Source: an uncultured Lachnospiraceae bacterium
Lineage (GTDB): Bacteria > Bacillota > Clostridia > Lachnospirales > Lachnospiraceae
Reading direction: 5' to 3'
Assembly (NCBI GenBank): GCA_910584695.1
Contig: CAJUBR010000017.1
Span: forward strand, 1 to 40,244
DNA: 40,244 bases
Both the position numbers and the translations under genes were made by a program. The stretch's first letter is position 1. Every line of letters begins with the position of its first letter. Of the stretch, positions 1-6,123 are shown one piece after another. Below the pieces are notes generated by a model. It ran no database searches. It had not been told where the DNA came from and saw only the letters and a program-made list of their open reading frames with translations.

Positions 1-374
1 TTTCTGATACGAAGTGGCTTTGTAGAACAGCTTTCAAATCCCCCAGCAATCATAACATCTGCCAGACCGCTTTCAATTCTGGCTGCCGCTGTTATAACAG
101 CCTCCAGACCGGACCCACATTGAACATCCAGTGTTACTGCTGGAATTTTTGCAGGCAGCCCAGCCTCTAACATCATAAGCCTTGTCAGATTCCCGCCGGC
201 TCCCATACTGTTTCCTGCCACAATCCCATCGATATCTTCCACGGGTATACGGTATTTGTTTACAACTTCACGAAGTACATGTGCCCCCAACTGTTCCGCA
301 CTTATCTTTCGGTATATTCCGTTTTCCACCCCGATATAGCTTCTAAGCCCTCCTAGTATACATACCTGTTTCAT
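1..374 (-). CDS. Thiolase (acetyl-CoA C-acetyltransferase family), N-terminal part only
   Basis: The reverse strand from the ATG at 374 reads as a thiolase N-terminus. It begins MKQVCILGGLRSYIGV and continues to VQCGSGLEAV, which carries the acyl-accepting active-site Cys of thiolases (usually VCGSGLKA), followed by ADVMIAGGFES. The gene runs off the left edge, so about two thirds of it is missing and the C-terminal His and Cys catalytic residues cannot be checked. A GAGGAAACG ribosome-binding site precedes the ATG. It follows bioY in a BirA-controlled operon. Bacillus subtilis has a comparable arrangement (yhfU-yhfT-yhfS, with a bioY-type gene and a thiolase), so a role in making or handling a pimelate-type biotin precursor is an inference. 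It could also be ordinary acetoacetyl-CoA thiolase. Confidence 0.85.
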   Translation of the reverse strand, partial: MKQVCILGGLRSYIGVENGIYRKISAEQLGAHVLREVVNKYRIPVEDIDGIVAGNSMGAGGNLTRLMMLEAGLPAKIPAVTLDVQCGSGLEAVITAAARIESGLADVMIAGGFESCSTKPLRIR

Positions 375-417
375 ATCGTTTCCTCATCTTATATTTCCAA
401 TCTATATCATTTACACT

Positions 418-445
418 AGCTTGCTACGGGGTATTTGACTGCTCC
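418..445. repeat. Fragment of the dispersed palindrome family
   Basis: AGCTTGCTACGGGGTATTTGAC matches the join of the first and second hairpins of the repeat cluster at 19178-19226. It lies between bioY and the thiolase gene. Confidence 0.4.
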
Positions 446-452
446 TTAAAAA

Positions 453-1046
453 TCAAGCCTTGGCTTTGGGCGTTGCCGATGTATCCGACCGCCTTCCGTT
501 TTCACCTTCTATCACATAAAAAGCACCCTGAACCGGTTTTGCCAGTAAAACTGCACCAATACATTTTACAATATCCAACGGAAGAAACGGAAGAAATCCT
601 GCCATAAATGCCGCTTTCCATGTCATGTCTGCCACTACCTTCATCCAGATAAATCCGATACCGTCAATTACAAGAATGCCGACCAAAATTGTAACAAATG
701 TATATCGGAACAAATTGTATTTTTTTCCCCTCCCTGCAGCAATCAAAACAACTGCCAGCATAAATGCCACAAAATATCCTCCGGCAGGACCAAACATTTT
801 ACCGGGACCTGCCGCTCCACCATATACCGGTGCTCCCACAACTCCTAACAGCCAATAACACAGCATCGTGATAAACGCTTCTTTCGGTGATAAGGTTAAT
901 GCTACCAGATTCACTGCCAGCGTCTGTCCCGTAATTGCCCCTTCTGAAAACGGCAATGGGATTCTTAAATAAGATGCTGCACTGACAAAAGCTGTCATAA
1001 ATGCAATCTTTGTAATCTGTAATGTAGATAATTTTATTTTTTTCAT
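453..1046 (-). CDS. bioY: BioY, substrate-binding subunit of an ECF biotin transporter
   Basis: This 197-residue, strongly hydrophobic protein has about six membrane segments. The BioY hallmarks are visible: a first helix ending in RIPLPFS, the segment AITGQTLAVNLVAL, and the central GPAGGYFVAF stretch near residues 86-95. BioY binds biotin in the membrane and pairs with the shared EcfAA'T energising module, none of which is encoded here. It lies between a hotdog-fold gene (67-base gap) and a thiolase gene on the same strand. The operon starts at two biotin operators and a promoter near 1728-1824, so repression by biotinyl-5'-AMP-loaded BirA is expected. The length is normal for the family. 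The start ATG has an AAGGA ribosome-binding site. Confidence 0.92.
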   Translation of the reverse strand: MKKIKLSTLQITKIAFMTAFVSAASYLRIPLPFSEGAITGQTLAVNLVALTLSPKEAFITMLCYWLLGVVGAPVYGGAAGPGKMFGPAGGYFVAFMLAVVLIAAGRGKKYNLFRYTFVTILVGILVIDGIGFIWMKVVADMTWKAAFMAGFLPFLPLDIVKCIGAVLLAKPVQGAFYVIEGENGRRSDTSATPKAKA

Positions 1047-1112
1047 ATTCCTTCCTTGTATAATGAATTAATCGGGGAATTTCACTACACATTTTCCTTT
1101 CCTGACTATTTT

Positions 1113-1709
1113 CTATGTATGCACATCTATACTGGCAAAATTAACCGTTCCCGATTCCGATACAATTTTTACTTCCTTACTGTCCCGCCGGATTCGAAAC
1201 CGATCATTTACCCGCATAGGATTAAAAAACCGTATTGTTCCCTTCTTTACACCGCCTGTCAGAAATTCCTTTTTCAAAATAAAGTCAAGCAGCATAAGGC
1301 CCGGTATAACCGCCCGTTCCCCATTATGAATTGGATTCATATCCCGGACTGTCTTTAAATAGGCATCTACCTGCTTTCGATCAAAATAAAAAAGTTTTTC
1401 GTTTTCCCTAAAAGTACATTCCATCATGCCTATTCTCCTTCTATCTGTTACCGGCACCCCCCTTCTGTCCTCCGGTATTTCCATATCCCGCTTTAACATT
1501 GTGACAACCAGCCTTCCACAAAGCAGCCGCCCTGCTTCATATCCGCTTACATTAATCCGCAGATAGTCTTTCTTTTCTTTTATGATAGTGCTTTCCACCG
1601 TCTGAATACTGCCATCTAACAACCACTCTGCCCTGCCGATTACATAGCCATGAAAGCGTCTGTCATTATAAACAGATAACCCTGCAGCCAATTTTAAAAA
1701 GTCCGCCAT
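1113..1709 (-). CDS. Hotdog-fold (MaoC-like) hydratase or thioesterase-like protein in the biotin operon
   Basis: The protein has 198 residues and is soluble. Around residues 121-138 it reads VRDMNPIHNGERAVIPG, which holds the D-x4-H motif (DMNPIH) of (R)-specific enoyl-CoA hydratases of the MaoC/hotdog superfamily, followed by the expected hydrophobic helix GLMLLDFIL. The N-terminal half has no motif I recognise and may be a second, degenerate hotdog repeat. It is the first gene of the BirA-regulated operon with bioY and a thiolase. An AAAGGAG ribosome-binding site lies six bases before the ATG, and a biotin operator lies just upstream. I infer action on an acyl-CoA or acyl-ACP intermediate linked to biotin supply; a thioesterase role is also possible. 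The exact reaction is unknown. Confidence 0.7.
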   Translation of the reverse strand: MADFLKLAAGLSVYNDRRFHGYVIGRAEWLLDGSIQTVESTIIKEKKDYLRINVSGYEAGRLLCGRLVVTMLKRDMEIPEDRRGVPVTDRRRIGMMECTFRENEKLFYFDRKQVDAYLKTVRDMNPIHNGERAVIPGLMLLDFILKKEFLTGGVKKGTIRFFNPMRVNDRFRIRRDSKEVKIVSESGTVNFASIDVHT

Positions 1710-1727
1710 ATTAAACTCCTTTTCAAA

Positions 1728-1760
1728 ATGTTAACCCATTTGTCTCTAATCGGTTTACAT
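1728..1760 (-). promoter_or_regulatory. BirA (biotin) operator, promoter-downstream copy
   Basis: The sequence ATGTTAACC, a 15-base spacer and GGTTTACAT form an inverted repeat. This matches the classic BirA operator (TTGTAAACC-N15/16-GGTTTACAA) in arm sequence and spacing. It sits 18 bases upstream of the hotdog gene start and overlaps the leader of the transcript. Confidence 0.85.
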
Positions 1761-1770
1761 TTCAGTTATT

Positions 1771-1799
1771 ATAATATATTTGTGCCTTCCATTTGTCAA
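1771..1799 (-). promoter_or_regulatory. Promoter of the hotdog-bioY-thiolase operon
   Basis: On the minus strand TTGACA (1794-1799) and TATTAT (1771-1776) are separated by exactly 17 bases, a near-consensus sigma-A promoter. The -35 box lies inside the upstream biotin operator, so BirA binding would block RNA polymerase directly. Confidence 0.75.
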
Positions 1800-1824
1800 C
1801 CTATTTTTATTATTCAGTTAACAT
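1793..1824 (-). promoter_or_regulatory. BirA (biotin) operator, promoter-overlapping copy
   Basis: TTGTCAAC, a 16-base spacer and GTTAACAT form the Firmicutes-type biotin operator (TTGTTAAC-N15/16-GTTAACAA). It overlaps the -35 box of the operon promoter. With the copy at 1728-1760 it makes a tandem pair. Confidence 0.8.
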
Positions 1825-1889
1825 TTGAATCACATAACCGTTCATCTTTGTATCAATAAACAGCCTGTAGTCAGCAATCCTGCCGCAGG

Positions 1890-1958
1890 GCAACGGGGTA
1901 TGTGACCCTCGCAGCAGTCTTCAAATGTCTGCAAGCAGTCACTTGGCTCGTTGCTTGC
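1890..1958. repeat. Dispersed palindrome-rich intergenic repeat, copy 2
   Basis: The stretch CGGGGTATGTGACCCTCGC followed by TCAAATG resembles the stretch CGGGGTATTTGACCCTCGC plus TCAAATG at 19213-19247. The second half contains a CTGCAAGCAG palindrome and a tail (GGCTCGTTGCTTG) resembling GGTTCATTGCTTG near 4979. It is noncoding and in line with a scattered short repeat family of this genome. Confidence 0.5.
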
Positions 1959-1985
1959 GGAATCAAAGAATGAACTGTTACTGCA

Positions 1986-2144
1986 TTACGGTTTCTTCTT
2001 CCGTGTGCTATTACAATTCTTACAGGCTGACCCATTGCACCCACCATTACAACATCCGGTCTGGGTTTTATGCATTTTCCACTTATATTTAAGAACAAGA
2101 AAAACGGCCAGTGCCAATATCCCTAATACAATAATATCCGTCAT
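1986..2144 (-). CDS. FeoB-associated Cys-rich membrane peptide
   Basis: This 52-residue protein is too short for a default gene finder. It starts MTDIIVLGILALAVFL, a single N-terminal membrane helix (residues 3-18), then a basic stretch, then five cysteines in the pattern CC-N3-C-N4-C-N2-C (residues 31-44) and a Lys-rich tail ending KKKP. This is the architecture of the small FeoB-associated Cys-rich membrane proteins, normally encoded right after feoB for ferrous iron uptake. A perfect AGGAGG ribosome-binding site precedes the ATG. No feoB lies next to it here: the neighbours are the biotin operon and a tRNA gene. It is therefore either an orphan or works with a feoB elsewhere. Confidence 0.8.
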   Translation of the reverse strand: MTDIIVLGILALAVFLVLKYKWKMHKTQTGCCNGGCNGSACKNCNSTRKKKP

Positions 2145-2241
2145 ACGTTCCCTCCTGATCAAAAAATGCTGCCTGCGGCAATAAATCCAAACTTACTCCT
2201 CTTTCATCTGCAAAAAATATCCAAAAAAATATAAAATATGC

Positions 2242-2270
2242 TTGCAATCCTTACTGAATATGTATATAAT
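2242..2270 (+). promoter_or_regulatory. Promoter of the tRNA-Pro gene
   Basis: TTGCAA at 2242-2247 and a perfect TATAAT at 2265-2270 are separated by 17 bases. The expected transcription start falls a few bases before the tRNA 5' end at 2284. Confidence 0.75.
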
Positions 2271-2283
2271 TAAATAGTTGTTT

Positions 2284-2357
2284 TGAAGCGTGGCTCAGCT
2301 TGGTAGAGCGCTGCGTTCGGGACGCAGAGGTCGCGAGTTCGAATCTCGTCGCTTCAA
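2284..2357 (+). tRNA. tRNA-Pro (anticodon CGG)
   Basis: A full cloverleaf folds by eye. The acceptor arms are TGAAGCG and CGCTTCA plus discriminator A. The D-arm is GCTC/GAGC with loop AGCTTGGTA. The anticodon arm is CTGCG/CGCAG with loop TTCGGGA, so the anticodon is CGG at 2318-2320. The T-arm is GCGAG/CTCGT with loop TTCGAAT. The body matches Firmicutes tRNA-Pro. CCA is not encoded. The first acceptor pair is T-A rather than the usual C-G of bacterial tRNA-Pro. Confidence 0.95.
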
Positions 2358-2381
2358 CTAATTGACAGGAACTTTGAAGAT

Positions 2382-2430
2382 AGCTTAAACATCATACTTT
2401 CAGGCAAGATGTTTAGGCTGTTTTTCTTTT
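2382..2430 (+). terminator. Rho-independent terminator after tRNA-Pro
   Basis: AGCTTAAACATC (2382-2393) pairs with GATGTTTAGGCT (2408-2419) through a 14-base loop, with one G-T wobble. It is followed by GTTTTTCTTTT. Confidence 0.85.
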
Positions 2431-2451
2431 CGCCGGAAAATGGCAGGCTGC

Positions 2452-2940
2452 CTAATTCTTTTTCCTCTCATCAACGACAATATATTTTACTCCATCACTT
2501 GGATTATTTAATTCTGTCCTAAAAAACTCCGGATAATATTTAATTTTACTGTCCGCAGTTACCCATATTAACCTTTCCTTGGAACCATCCTCTGTAAAGC
2601 TTTCACATTTCGGTTCAAATTCATTCGGTATTTTCATATAAAAATAAAATGATATTTCATAAATTAATTTGTTTTCCTTAATTGGATCATCCCCGTAAAA
2701 ATAAGCTTCATGAATAAAACCAAGATGATCTACTTCCAGTTTCACACCTGTTTCCTCATATACTTCCCTTATAATTGCAGACTCTGCCGTTTCACCGAAT
2801 TTAACACGTCCACCTACGGAATATAAATAATCCTGCCTTTCATTGCCTGCCATTAAAAATTTATTATCTTTCATAATAATGGCACCTACTCTGATATTTA
2901 TCAAACCGTCATCAATGGCTACTGTACAATCTGAGCCCAT
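2452..2940 (-). CDS. Nudix hydrolase
   Basis: This 162-residue protein has a complete Nudix box (GX5EX7REUXEEXGU) beginning GGRVKFGE and continuing to REVYEETGV, roughly residues 43-66. Its Glu residues bind the divalent metal that cleaves nucleoside-diphosphate-linked substrates. The substrate cannot be read from the sequence. The ATG at 2940 has an AGGAGG ribosome-binding site five bases upstream. A second, different Nudix gene ends 26 bases upstream on the same strand, so the two are probably co-transcribed. The length is typical of single-domain family members. Confidence 0.9.
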   Translation of the reverse strand: MGSDCTVAIDDGLINIRVGAIIMKDNKFLMAGNERQDYLYSVGGRVKFGETAESAIIREVYEETGVKLEVDHLGFIHEAYFYGDDPIKENKLIYEISFYFYMKIPNEFEPKCESFTEDGSKERLIWVTADSKIKYYPEFFRTELNNPSDGVKYIVVDERKKN

Positions 2941-2966
2941 AATTACCTCCTTACATTTCTTTCCTC

Positions 2967-3410
2967 TTATAAATAGCCCCGTTCCTTTGCCGCTTTCATC
3001 AAATCAGGCTGAATATTGGGATAAGTCCACTTCTCTGGCAGTTCAGTCGTTACGATAATTTTCTCTATTTCACTATGTAACTCTGCTTCAAAGCACTTTA
3101 TTTCGGCAAAAAATAACATTCCAAACGATTCATTACCATCAAAATCTTCGGGCACTGCAACAGAATATACACATATAGGCTCTATATCAAATTCCAAAGC
3201 TCCTGTTTCCTCATACAACTCCCGCTTTGCTGTATCCATAATATTTTCCCCAGACTCCCGTTGACCTCCGGGTGCTTCCCATGTATCTCTATCTTTGTGC
3301 TTACAAAAAACATATTTATTGTGGCTCTTAGCTATTATCACAGCAAATTTAAGCAGCTCATCCGCTACATTTTCATAAAACTTAACTTCTGTCATTTGGT
3401 CAATTTTCAT
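2967..3410 (-). CDS. Nudix hydrolase, second copy
   Basis: The protein has about 147 residues. The Nudix box is intact: APGGQRESGENIMDTAKREL followed by YEETGA. The region VFCKHKDRDTWEAPGG just before it is the usual strand leading into the box. I place the start at the ATG at 3410 (MKIDQM), because AGAGGT lies seven bases upstream; an in-frame TTG at 3431 is less likely. It precedes the other Nudix gene by 26 bases, but the two are only distantly similar, so this is probably not a recent duplication. Its ATG overlaps, in ATGA fashion, the end of a decayed upstream reading frame (3400-3571). Confidence 0.88.
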   Translation of the reverse strand: MKIDQMTEVKFYENVADELLKFAVIIAKSHNKYVFCKHKDRDTWEAPGGQRESGENIMDTAKRELYEETGALEFDIEPICVYSVAVPEDFDGNESFGMLFFAEIKCFEAELHSEIEKIIVTTELPEKWTYPNIQPDLMKAAKERGYL

Positions 3411-3571
3411 GTAATTTACCTCTACCTTCAAAATTCATTGCAGCTAAATACTCTGCGATACCATCCCTGCTCTCCAAATTTTATTTCCAGTTCTCACGGC
3501 AATTGTCAGGCAAACCTTGTGAATTGCGATTGGTAATGAACATATCCCATTTCCCATAAGGATGAAAATTT
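3400..3571 (-). pseudogene. Decayed 3' end of an unrecognised gene
   Basis: One minus-strand frame reads ENFHPYGKWDMFITNRNSQG, then LPDNCRENWK, a TAA stop, then NLESRDGIAEYLAAMNFEGR and GKLHEN, ending in a TGA that overlaps the Nudix ATG. The protein-like composition on both sides of a single in-frame stop, with no start codon and ribosome-binding site, suggests a gene remnant. I do not recognise the family. Chance coding-like sequence is possible. Confidence 0.3.
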
Positions 3572-3573
3572 TC

Positions 3574-3599
3574 AAAAAGACTGCCGCAATGCGACAGCC
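3574..3599 (-). terminator. Terminator of the 73-residue protein gene
   Basis: On the minus strand GGCTGTCGC pairs with GCGGCAGTC around a short loop (3579-3599, two G-T wobbles) and is followed by TTTTTG. It lies nine bases after the stop of the 3608-3829 gene. Confidence 0.7.
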
Positions 3600-3607
3600 T
3601 TTCTTTC

Positions 3608-3829
3608 CTACATAAGCCTAGGCAGCTCCTTTTTTTCCACATAACGTTCCATTTCTTCTTTACAGGAAAATTGCTGCATCCGGTTCATGATATCCTGCTT
3701 ATTAATCTCGTCCACACCGTTCATCAATTCCTCTAAATATGACTCCTTGTCATCCTGAAGAAACGGCTGGGCATTCATAAGCCCCGGAACCAATCCCGGA
3801 CAGTAATTGCCTATTGGTACATAAATCAT
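3608..3829 (-). CDS. Small hypothetical protein, 73 residues
   Basis: I do not recognise this gene. The ATG at 3829 is chosen because AGGAGGG lies six bases upstream; an in-frame TTG further upstream lacks this. The product begins MIYVPIGNYCPGLVPGLMNA and then becomes acidic and helical, with a charged C-terminus ending KKELPRLM. It has no signal peptide and no membrane helix; the single cysteine is near the N-terminus. It is monocistronic, with its own terminator. The good ribosome-binding site and terminator make a real gene likely. Function unknown. Confidence 0.6.
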   Translation of the reverse strand: MIYVPIGNYCPGLVPGLMNAQPFLQDDKESYLEELMNGVDEINKQDIMNRMQQFSCKEEMERYVEKKELPRLM

Positions 3830-3965
3830 AAAATCCCTCCTATAAGACAATCCATCACTTAACGGATTGTACCTTTAGTATGTGGATTTTATGCCGTTTC
3901 AAGCTGGCAATATCCGACTTTTTAAAACATTTAGCTATTTTTACATTTACCAGACCATTCTGATA

Positions 3966-4012
3966 TAAAATGGCATCTCTGCATCAAAACGCAGAAATGC
4001 CATTCTTTTTTG
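3966..4012 (-). terminator. Bidirectional terminator after fba
   Basis: ATGGCATCTCTGC (3970-3982) and GCAGAAATGCCAT (3991-4003) form a long stem around a short A-rich loop. T-runs follow in the plus direction (TTCTTTTTT) and, more weakly, in the minus direction (TTTTA). It lies just downstream of the aldolase gene. Confidence 0.8.
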
Positions 4013-4033
4013 CTATTCGTTTTATCGTTAATC

Positions 4034-4897
4034 TCAAGCCTTGCCTACAGAGCCAAATAATTCCATCTTCTCTTTGACTGTTGCTTTAATTGCCTCTGCA
4101 CCCGGAGCCAATAACTTACGTGGGTCAAATCCCTTACCTTCTAAATCCTTTCCGGCTTCAATATACTTACGGGTAGCATCTGCAAATGACAACTGGCACT
4201 CTGTATTCACATTAATCTTAGCAACACCTAAAGAGATTGCTTTCTTAATCATATCCTCTGGAATACCAGTACCACCGTGTAATACTAACGGCATATCACC
4301 GGTCTTCTGCTGAATGGCATCCAGTGTCTCAAAACTTAAACCTGCCCAATTTTCCGGATATTTGCCGTGAATATTACCAATACCTGCTGCCAGCATTGTC
4401 ACACCTAAATCAGCAACTGCCTTACACTCATCCGGATCTGCACATTCACCAGCACCGATCACACCGTCTTCTTCCCCGCCGATAGAACCAACCTCAGCCT
4501 CTAAAGAAAGACCTTTTTCTTTACAGATTGCCACTAACTCCTTTGTCTTTGCTACATTCTCTTCAATTGGATAATGAGAACCGTCAAACATGATAGAAGA
4601 AAAACCTGCTTCAATACAAGCCTTTGCTCCTTCATATGAACCGTGATCTAAATGAAGTGCTACCGGAACAGTAATTCCCAGACTGTCTACCATAGCATCA
4701 ACCATAGCTGCAACTGTCTTAAAACCAGTCATATACTTACCTGCTCCTTCAGATACACCAAGGATAACAGGACTGTTCAATTCCTGTGCCGTTAAAAGAA
4801 TCGACTTTGTCCACTCCAGATTGTTAATATTAAACTGACCAACTGCATATTTTCCGGCCTTTGCCTTTTTTAACATCTCTTCTGCTGAAACTAACAT
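4034..4897 (-). CDS. fba: Class II fructose-1,6-bisphosphate aldolase
   Basis: This 287-residue cytoplasmic enzyme catalyses reversible cleavage of fructose-1,6-bisphosphate to dihydroxyacetone phosphate and glyceraldehyde-3-phosphate. The class II signature is visible: ALHLDHGS, with catalytic Asp84 and zinc-binding His85. The other metal ligands follow: Glu in LEAEVG (about residues 132-137), His177 in GNIHGKYP and His207 in VLHGGTG. NVNTECQ near residue 230 contacts the phosphate. The length fits the family. The ATG is preceded by GGAGG eight bases upstream. It is monocistronic with a strong terminator, as expected for a highly expressed glycolytic gene. A close relative such as tagatose-bisphosphate aldolase cannot be wholly excluded. 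Confidence 0.95.
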   Translation of the reverse strand: MLVSAEEMLKKAKAGKYAVGQFNINNLEWTKSILLTAQELNSPVILGVSEGAGKYMTGFKTVAAMVDAMVDSLGITVPVALHLDHGSYEGAKACIEAGFSSIMFDGSHYPIEENVAKTKELVAICKEKGLSLEAEVGSIGGEEDGVIGAGECADPDECKAVADLGVTMLAAGIGNIHGKYPENWAGLSFETLDAIQQKTGDMPLVLHGGTGIPEDMIKKAISLGVAKINVNTECQLSFADATRKYIEAGKDLEGKGFDPRKLLAPGAEAIKATVKEKMELFGSVGKA

Positions 4898-4947
4898 GAA
4901 AAATTCCTCCGTATTCTTAAATAATTACAAGTCAACATTTCATCACA

Positions 4948-4996
4948 TACGATGGAATATTAAATCCACACGCCTGCTTGGTTCATTGCTTGTAGA
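4948..4996. repeat. Fragment of the dispersed intergenic repeat
   Basis: CGCCTGCTTGGTTCATTGCTTGTAG resembles the tail GTCACTTGGCTCGTTGCTTGCGG at 1938-1960. It lies in the leader region upstream of fba. Short and imperfect, so only weakly supported. Confidence 0.35.
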
Positions 4997-5077
4997 AATG
5001 AAAATATATGCGTACTTGCACACTTATATTTATTATACCCCATCAATATCCAAAAATAAAGTAAAATCTAATATTTT

Positions 5078-5788
5078 TTAAAAATAGAGAGTCAAAATCT
5101 GCTCTAATTTGACCTCATGCATCTTATCTTTTGAAAATCTCTCTATCTCATCCTTATATTCACTACAAACAGACACACAATATTTCTGTTCCTCTAAAAA
5201 AAACGTTGCAAAATAAACATTCTCCTGATGTGCAGAGGAAAAACCTTTCCTCTCCCTGTTTATTAAAAAATGATTTAACGGAAAATGCAAGCCTTTCCCT
5301 ATGCGTTTTACATATGCCTCTTTCATTGTCCAGTACTCTAAAAACCTGCCATCTCTTTCTGCCCCTTCTGCCTTTAAGATATCCTGATATTCTTTCTCAC
5401 AGAAAAAACGTTCTGCTACTGCAAGCCGGTTCTTTTTTATATATTCCACATCAATTCCAACCGGTTTGTCACTGACTGCCAGCACTGCATAGCTTCCCGA
5501 ATGAGACAAATTAAAATCAATCTGCCTTCTCTGTCCTTTTCCGCTATACATGATTTCAGGCTTACCATATTCTCCGTAAGTGTATGCGACCGCCTCCATT
5601 GGAAGATCCAGTGCTTCACTTAATCCATACTGTAAAAAAACACTTGAAAACAACTGTTTTTTGGCTTTTTCCTGATTTCGTAATTTATTTATTTTTTTCT
5701 GACGTTCCTTGGGAATTATTTTATGTAAAGCTTCCATCTGCTCAAAAGAACAGGTCTCATCTATATTCATATAATAACAAATTAACAC
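5078..5788 (-). CDS. 4'-phosphopantetheinyl transferase (Sfp type)
   Basis: This 236-residue enzyme transfers the 4'-phosphopantetheine arm of coenzyme A to a conserved Ser of a carrier protein. The family motifs are in order: FNLSHSG at residues 92-98, GIDVEYI at 111-117 with the Mg-binding Asp113 and Glu115, and WTMKEAYVK at 153-161 with Glu157 and Lys161. I favour the GTG at 5788 as start, because Sfp proteins begin a few residues before the MNID methionine and GAGGAG lies nine bases upstream; the ATG at 5770 is the alternative. No carrier protein gene is adjacent. The upstream region has a run of 11-base CACAT repeats shared with the neighbouring small RNA unit. Confidence 0.9.
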   Translation of the reverse strand: MLICYYMNIDETCSFEQMEALHKIIPKERQKKINKLRNQEKAKKQLFSSVFLQYGLSEALDLPMEAVAYTYGEYGKPEIMYSGKGQRRQIDFNLSHSGSYAVLAVSDKPVGIDVEYIKKNRLAVAERFFCEKEYQDILKAEGAERDGRFLEYWTMKEAYVKRIGKGLHFPLNHFLINRERKGFSSAHQENVYFATFFLEEQKYCVSVCSEYKDEIERFSKDKMHEVKLEQILTLYF

Positions 5789-5804
5789 ATTCTTTATCTC
5801 CTCT

Positions 5805-5858
5805 CACTTTTTTCTCACATTTTAAACACATTTACAACACATTTTTTTATTATATTAT
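5805..5858 (+). promoter_or_regulatory. Regulated promoter of small RNA unit A with 11-base direct repeats
   Basis: CACAT occurs at 5816, 5827 and 5838, exactly 11 bases apart, with an imperfect CACTT at 5805. The last two form AACACAT-N4-AACACAT. A TATTAT -10 box follows at 5853-5858 and no good -35 box is present. Direct repeats on one helix face in the -35 position are typical of activation by OmpR/PhoB-family response regulators; the regulator itself is unknown. Confidence 0.5.
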
Positions 5859-5864
5859 GTCTTG

Positions 5865-5940
5865 TAAGAGTTTTTCATATATTTGAATCCTCTTCTCCCC
5901 CCTCATGAAAAAGAAACGTTCGATTCGTACGTTTCTTTTT
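5865..5940 (+). ncRNA. Candidate small RNA A (C-rich, about 76 nt)
   Basis: Downstream of the -10 box comes TTGTAAGAG, an unstructured pyrimidine-rich stretch with TCTTCTCCCCCCTCAT (5891-5906), then a terminator hairpin. AAGAAACGT (5911-5919) pairs with ACGTTTCTT (5929-5937), followed by T7. The same layout is repeated 169 bases downstream as unit B. The C-rich single-stranded stretch could pair with Shine-Dalgarno sequences, as known C-rich small RNAs of Firmicutes do. No convincing reading frame is present. Confidence 0.5.
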
Positions 5941-5984
5941 TTATGTGTATTCTAAGTTAAACTTGATTATATTTTTCTTTTTCT

Positions 5985-6027
5985 CACACTTTAAACACAT
6001 TTTGAACACATTTTTCTACTATATTAT
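5985..6027 (+). promoter_or_regulatory. Regulated promoter of small RNA unit B with 11-base direct repeats
   Basis: CACAC at 5985 and CACAT at 5996 and 6007 repeat every 11 bases, the last two as AACACAT-N4-AACACAT. TATTAT follows at 6022-6027 with the same spacing from the last repeat (15 bases) as in unit A. There is no consensus -35 box. Confidence 0.5.
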
Positions 6028-6033
6028 GTTTTG

Positions 6034-6105
6034 TAAGAGCTTTTCATATATTTGAATCCTCTCCCCCTCATTTGAGAAGAAACGTACATTTGTACGTTTC
6101 TTTTT
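6034..6105 (+). ncRNA. Candidate small RNA B, tandem twin of A
   Basis: This is a near copy of unit A. The shared start is TTGTAAGAGCTTTTC, the shared centre is ATATTTGAATCCTCTCCCCC, and a terminator closes the unit: AAGAAACGTACA (6077-6088) pairs with TGTACGTTTCTT (6091-6102), followed by T-rich sequence. The stem differs from that of A by changes that keep pairing, which argues for selection on RNA structure. It is convergent with the antiporter gene that ends at 6124. Confidence 0.5.
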
Positions 6106-6123
6106 ATATTTCTAACACTGTTC

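Noticed and set aside
1871..2098. Minus-strand 75-codon frame over the FeoB-associated peptide
   Set aside because: It is out of frame with the Cys-rich peptide, which has the ribosome-binding site and the recognisable sequence.
5857..5886. Nine-codon frame (MSCKSFSYI) in small RNA unit A, repeated as MFCKSFSYI in unit B
   Set aside because: Its ATG overlaps the -10 box, there is no ribosome-binding site, and the similarity is explained by the duplication of the whole unit.
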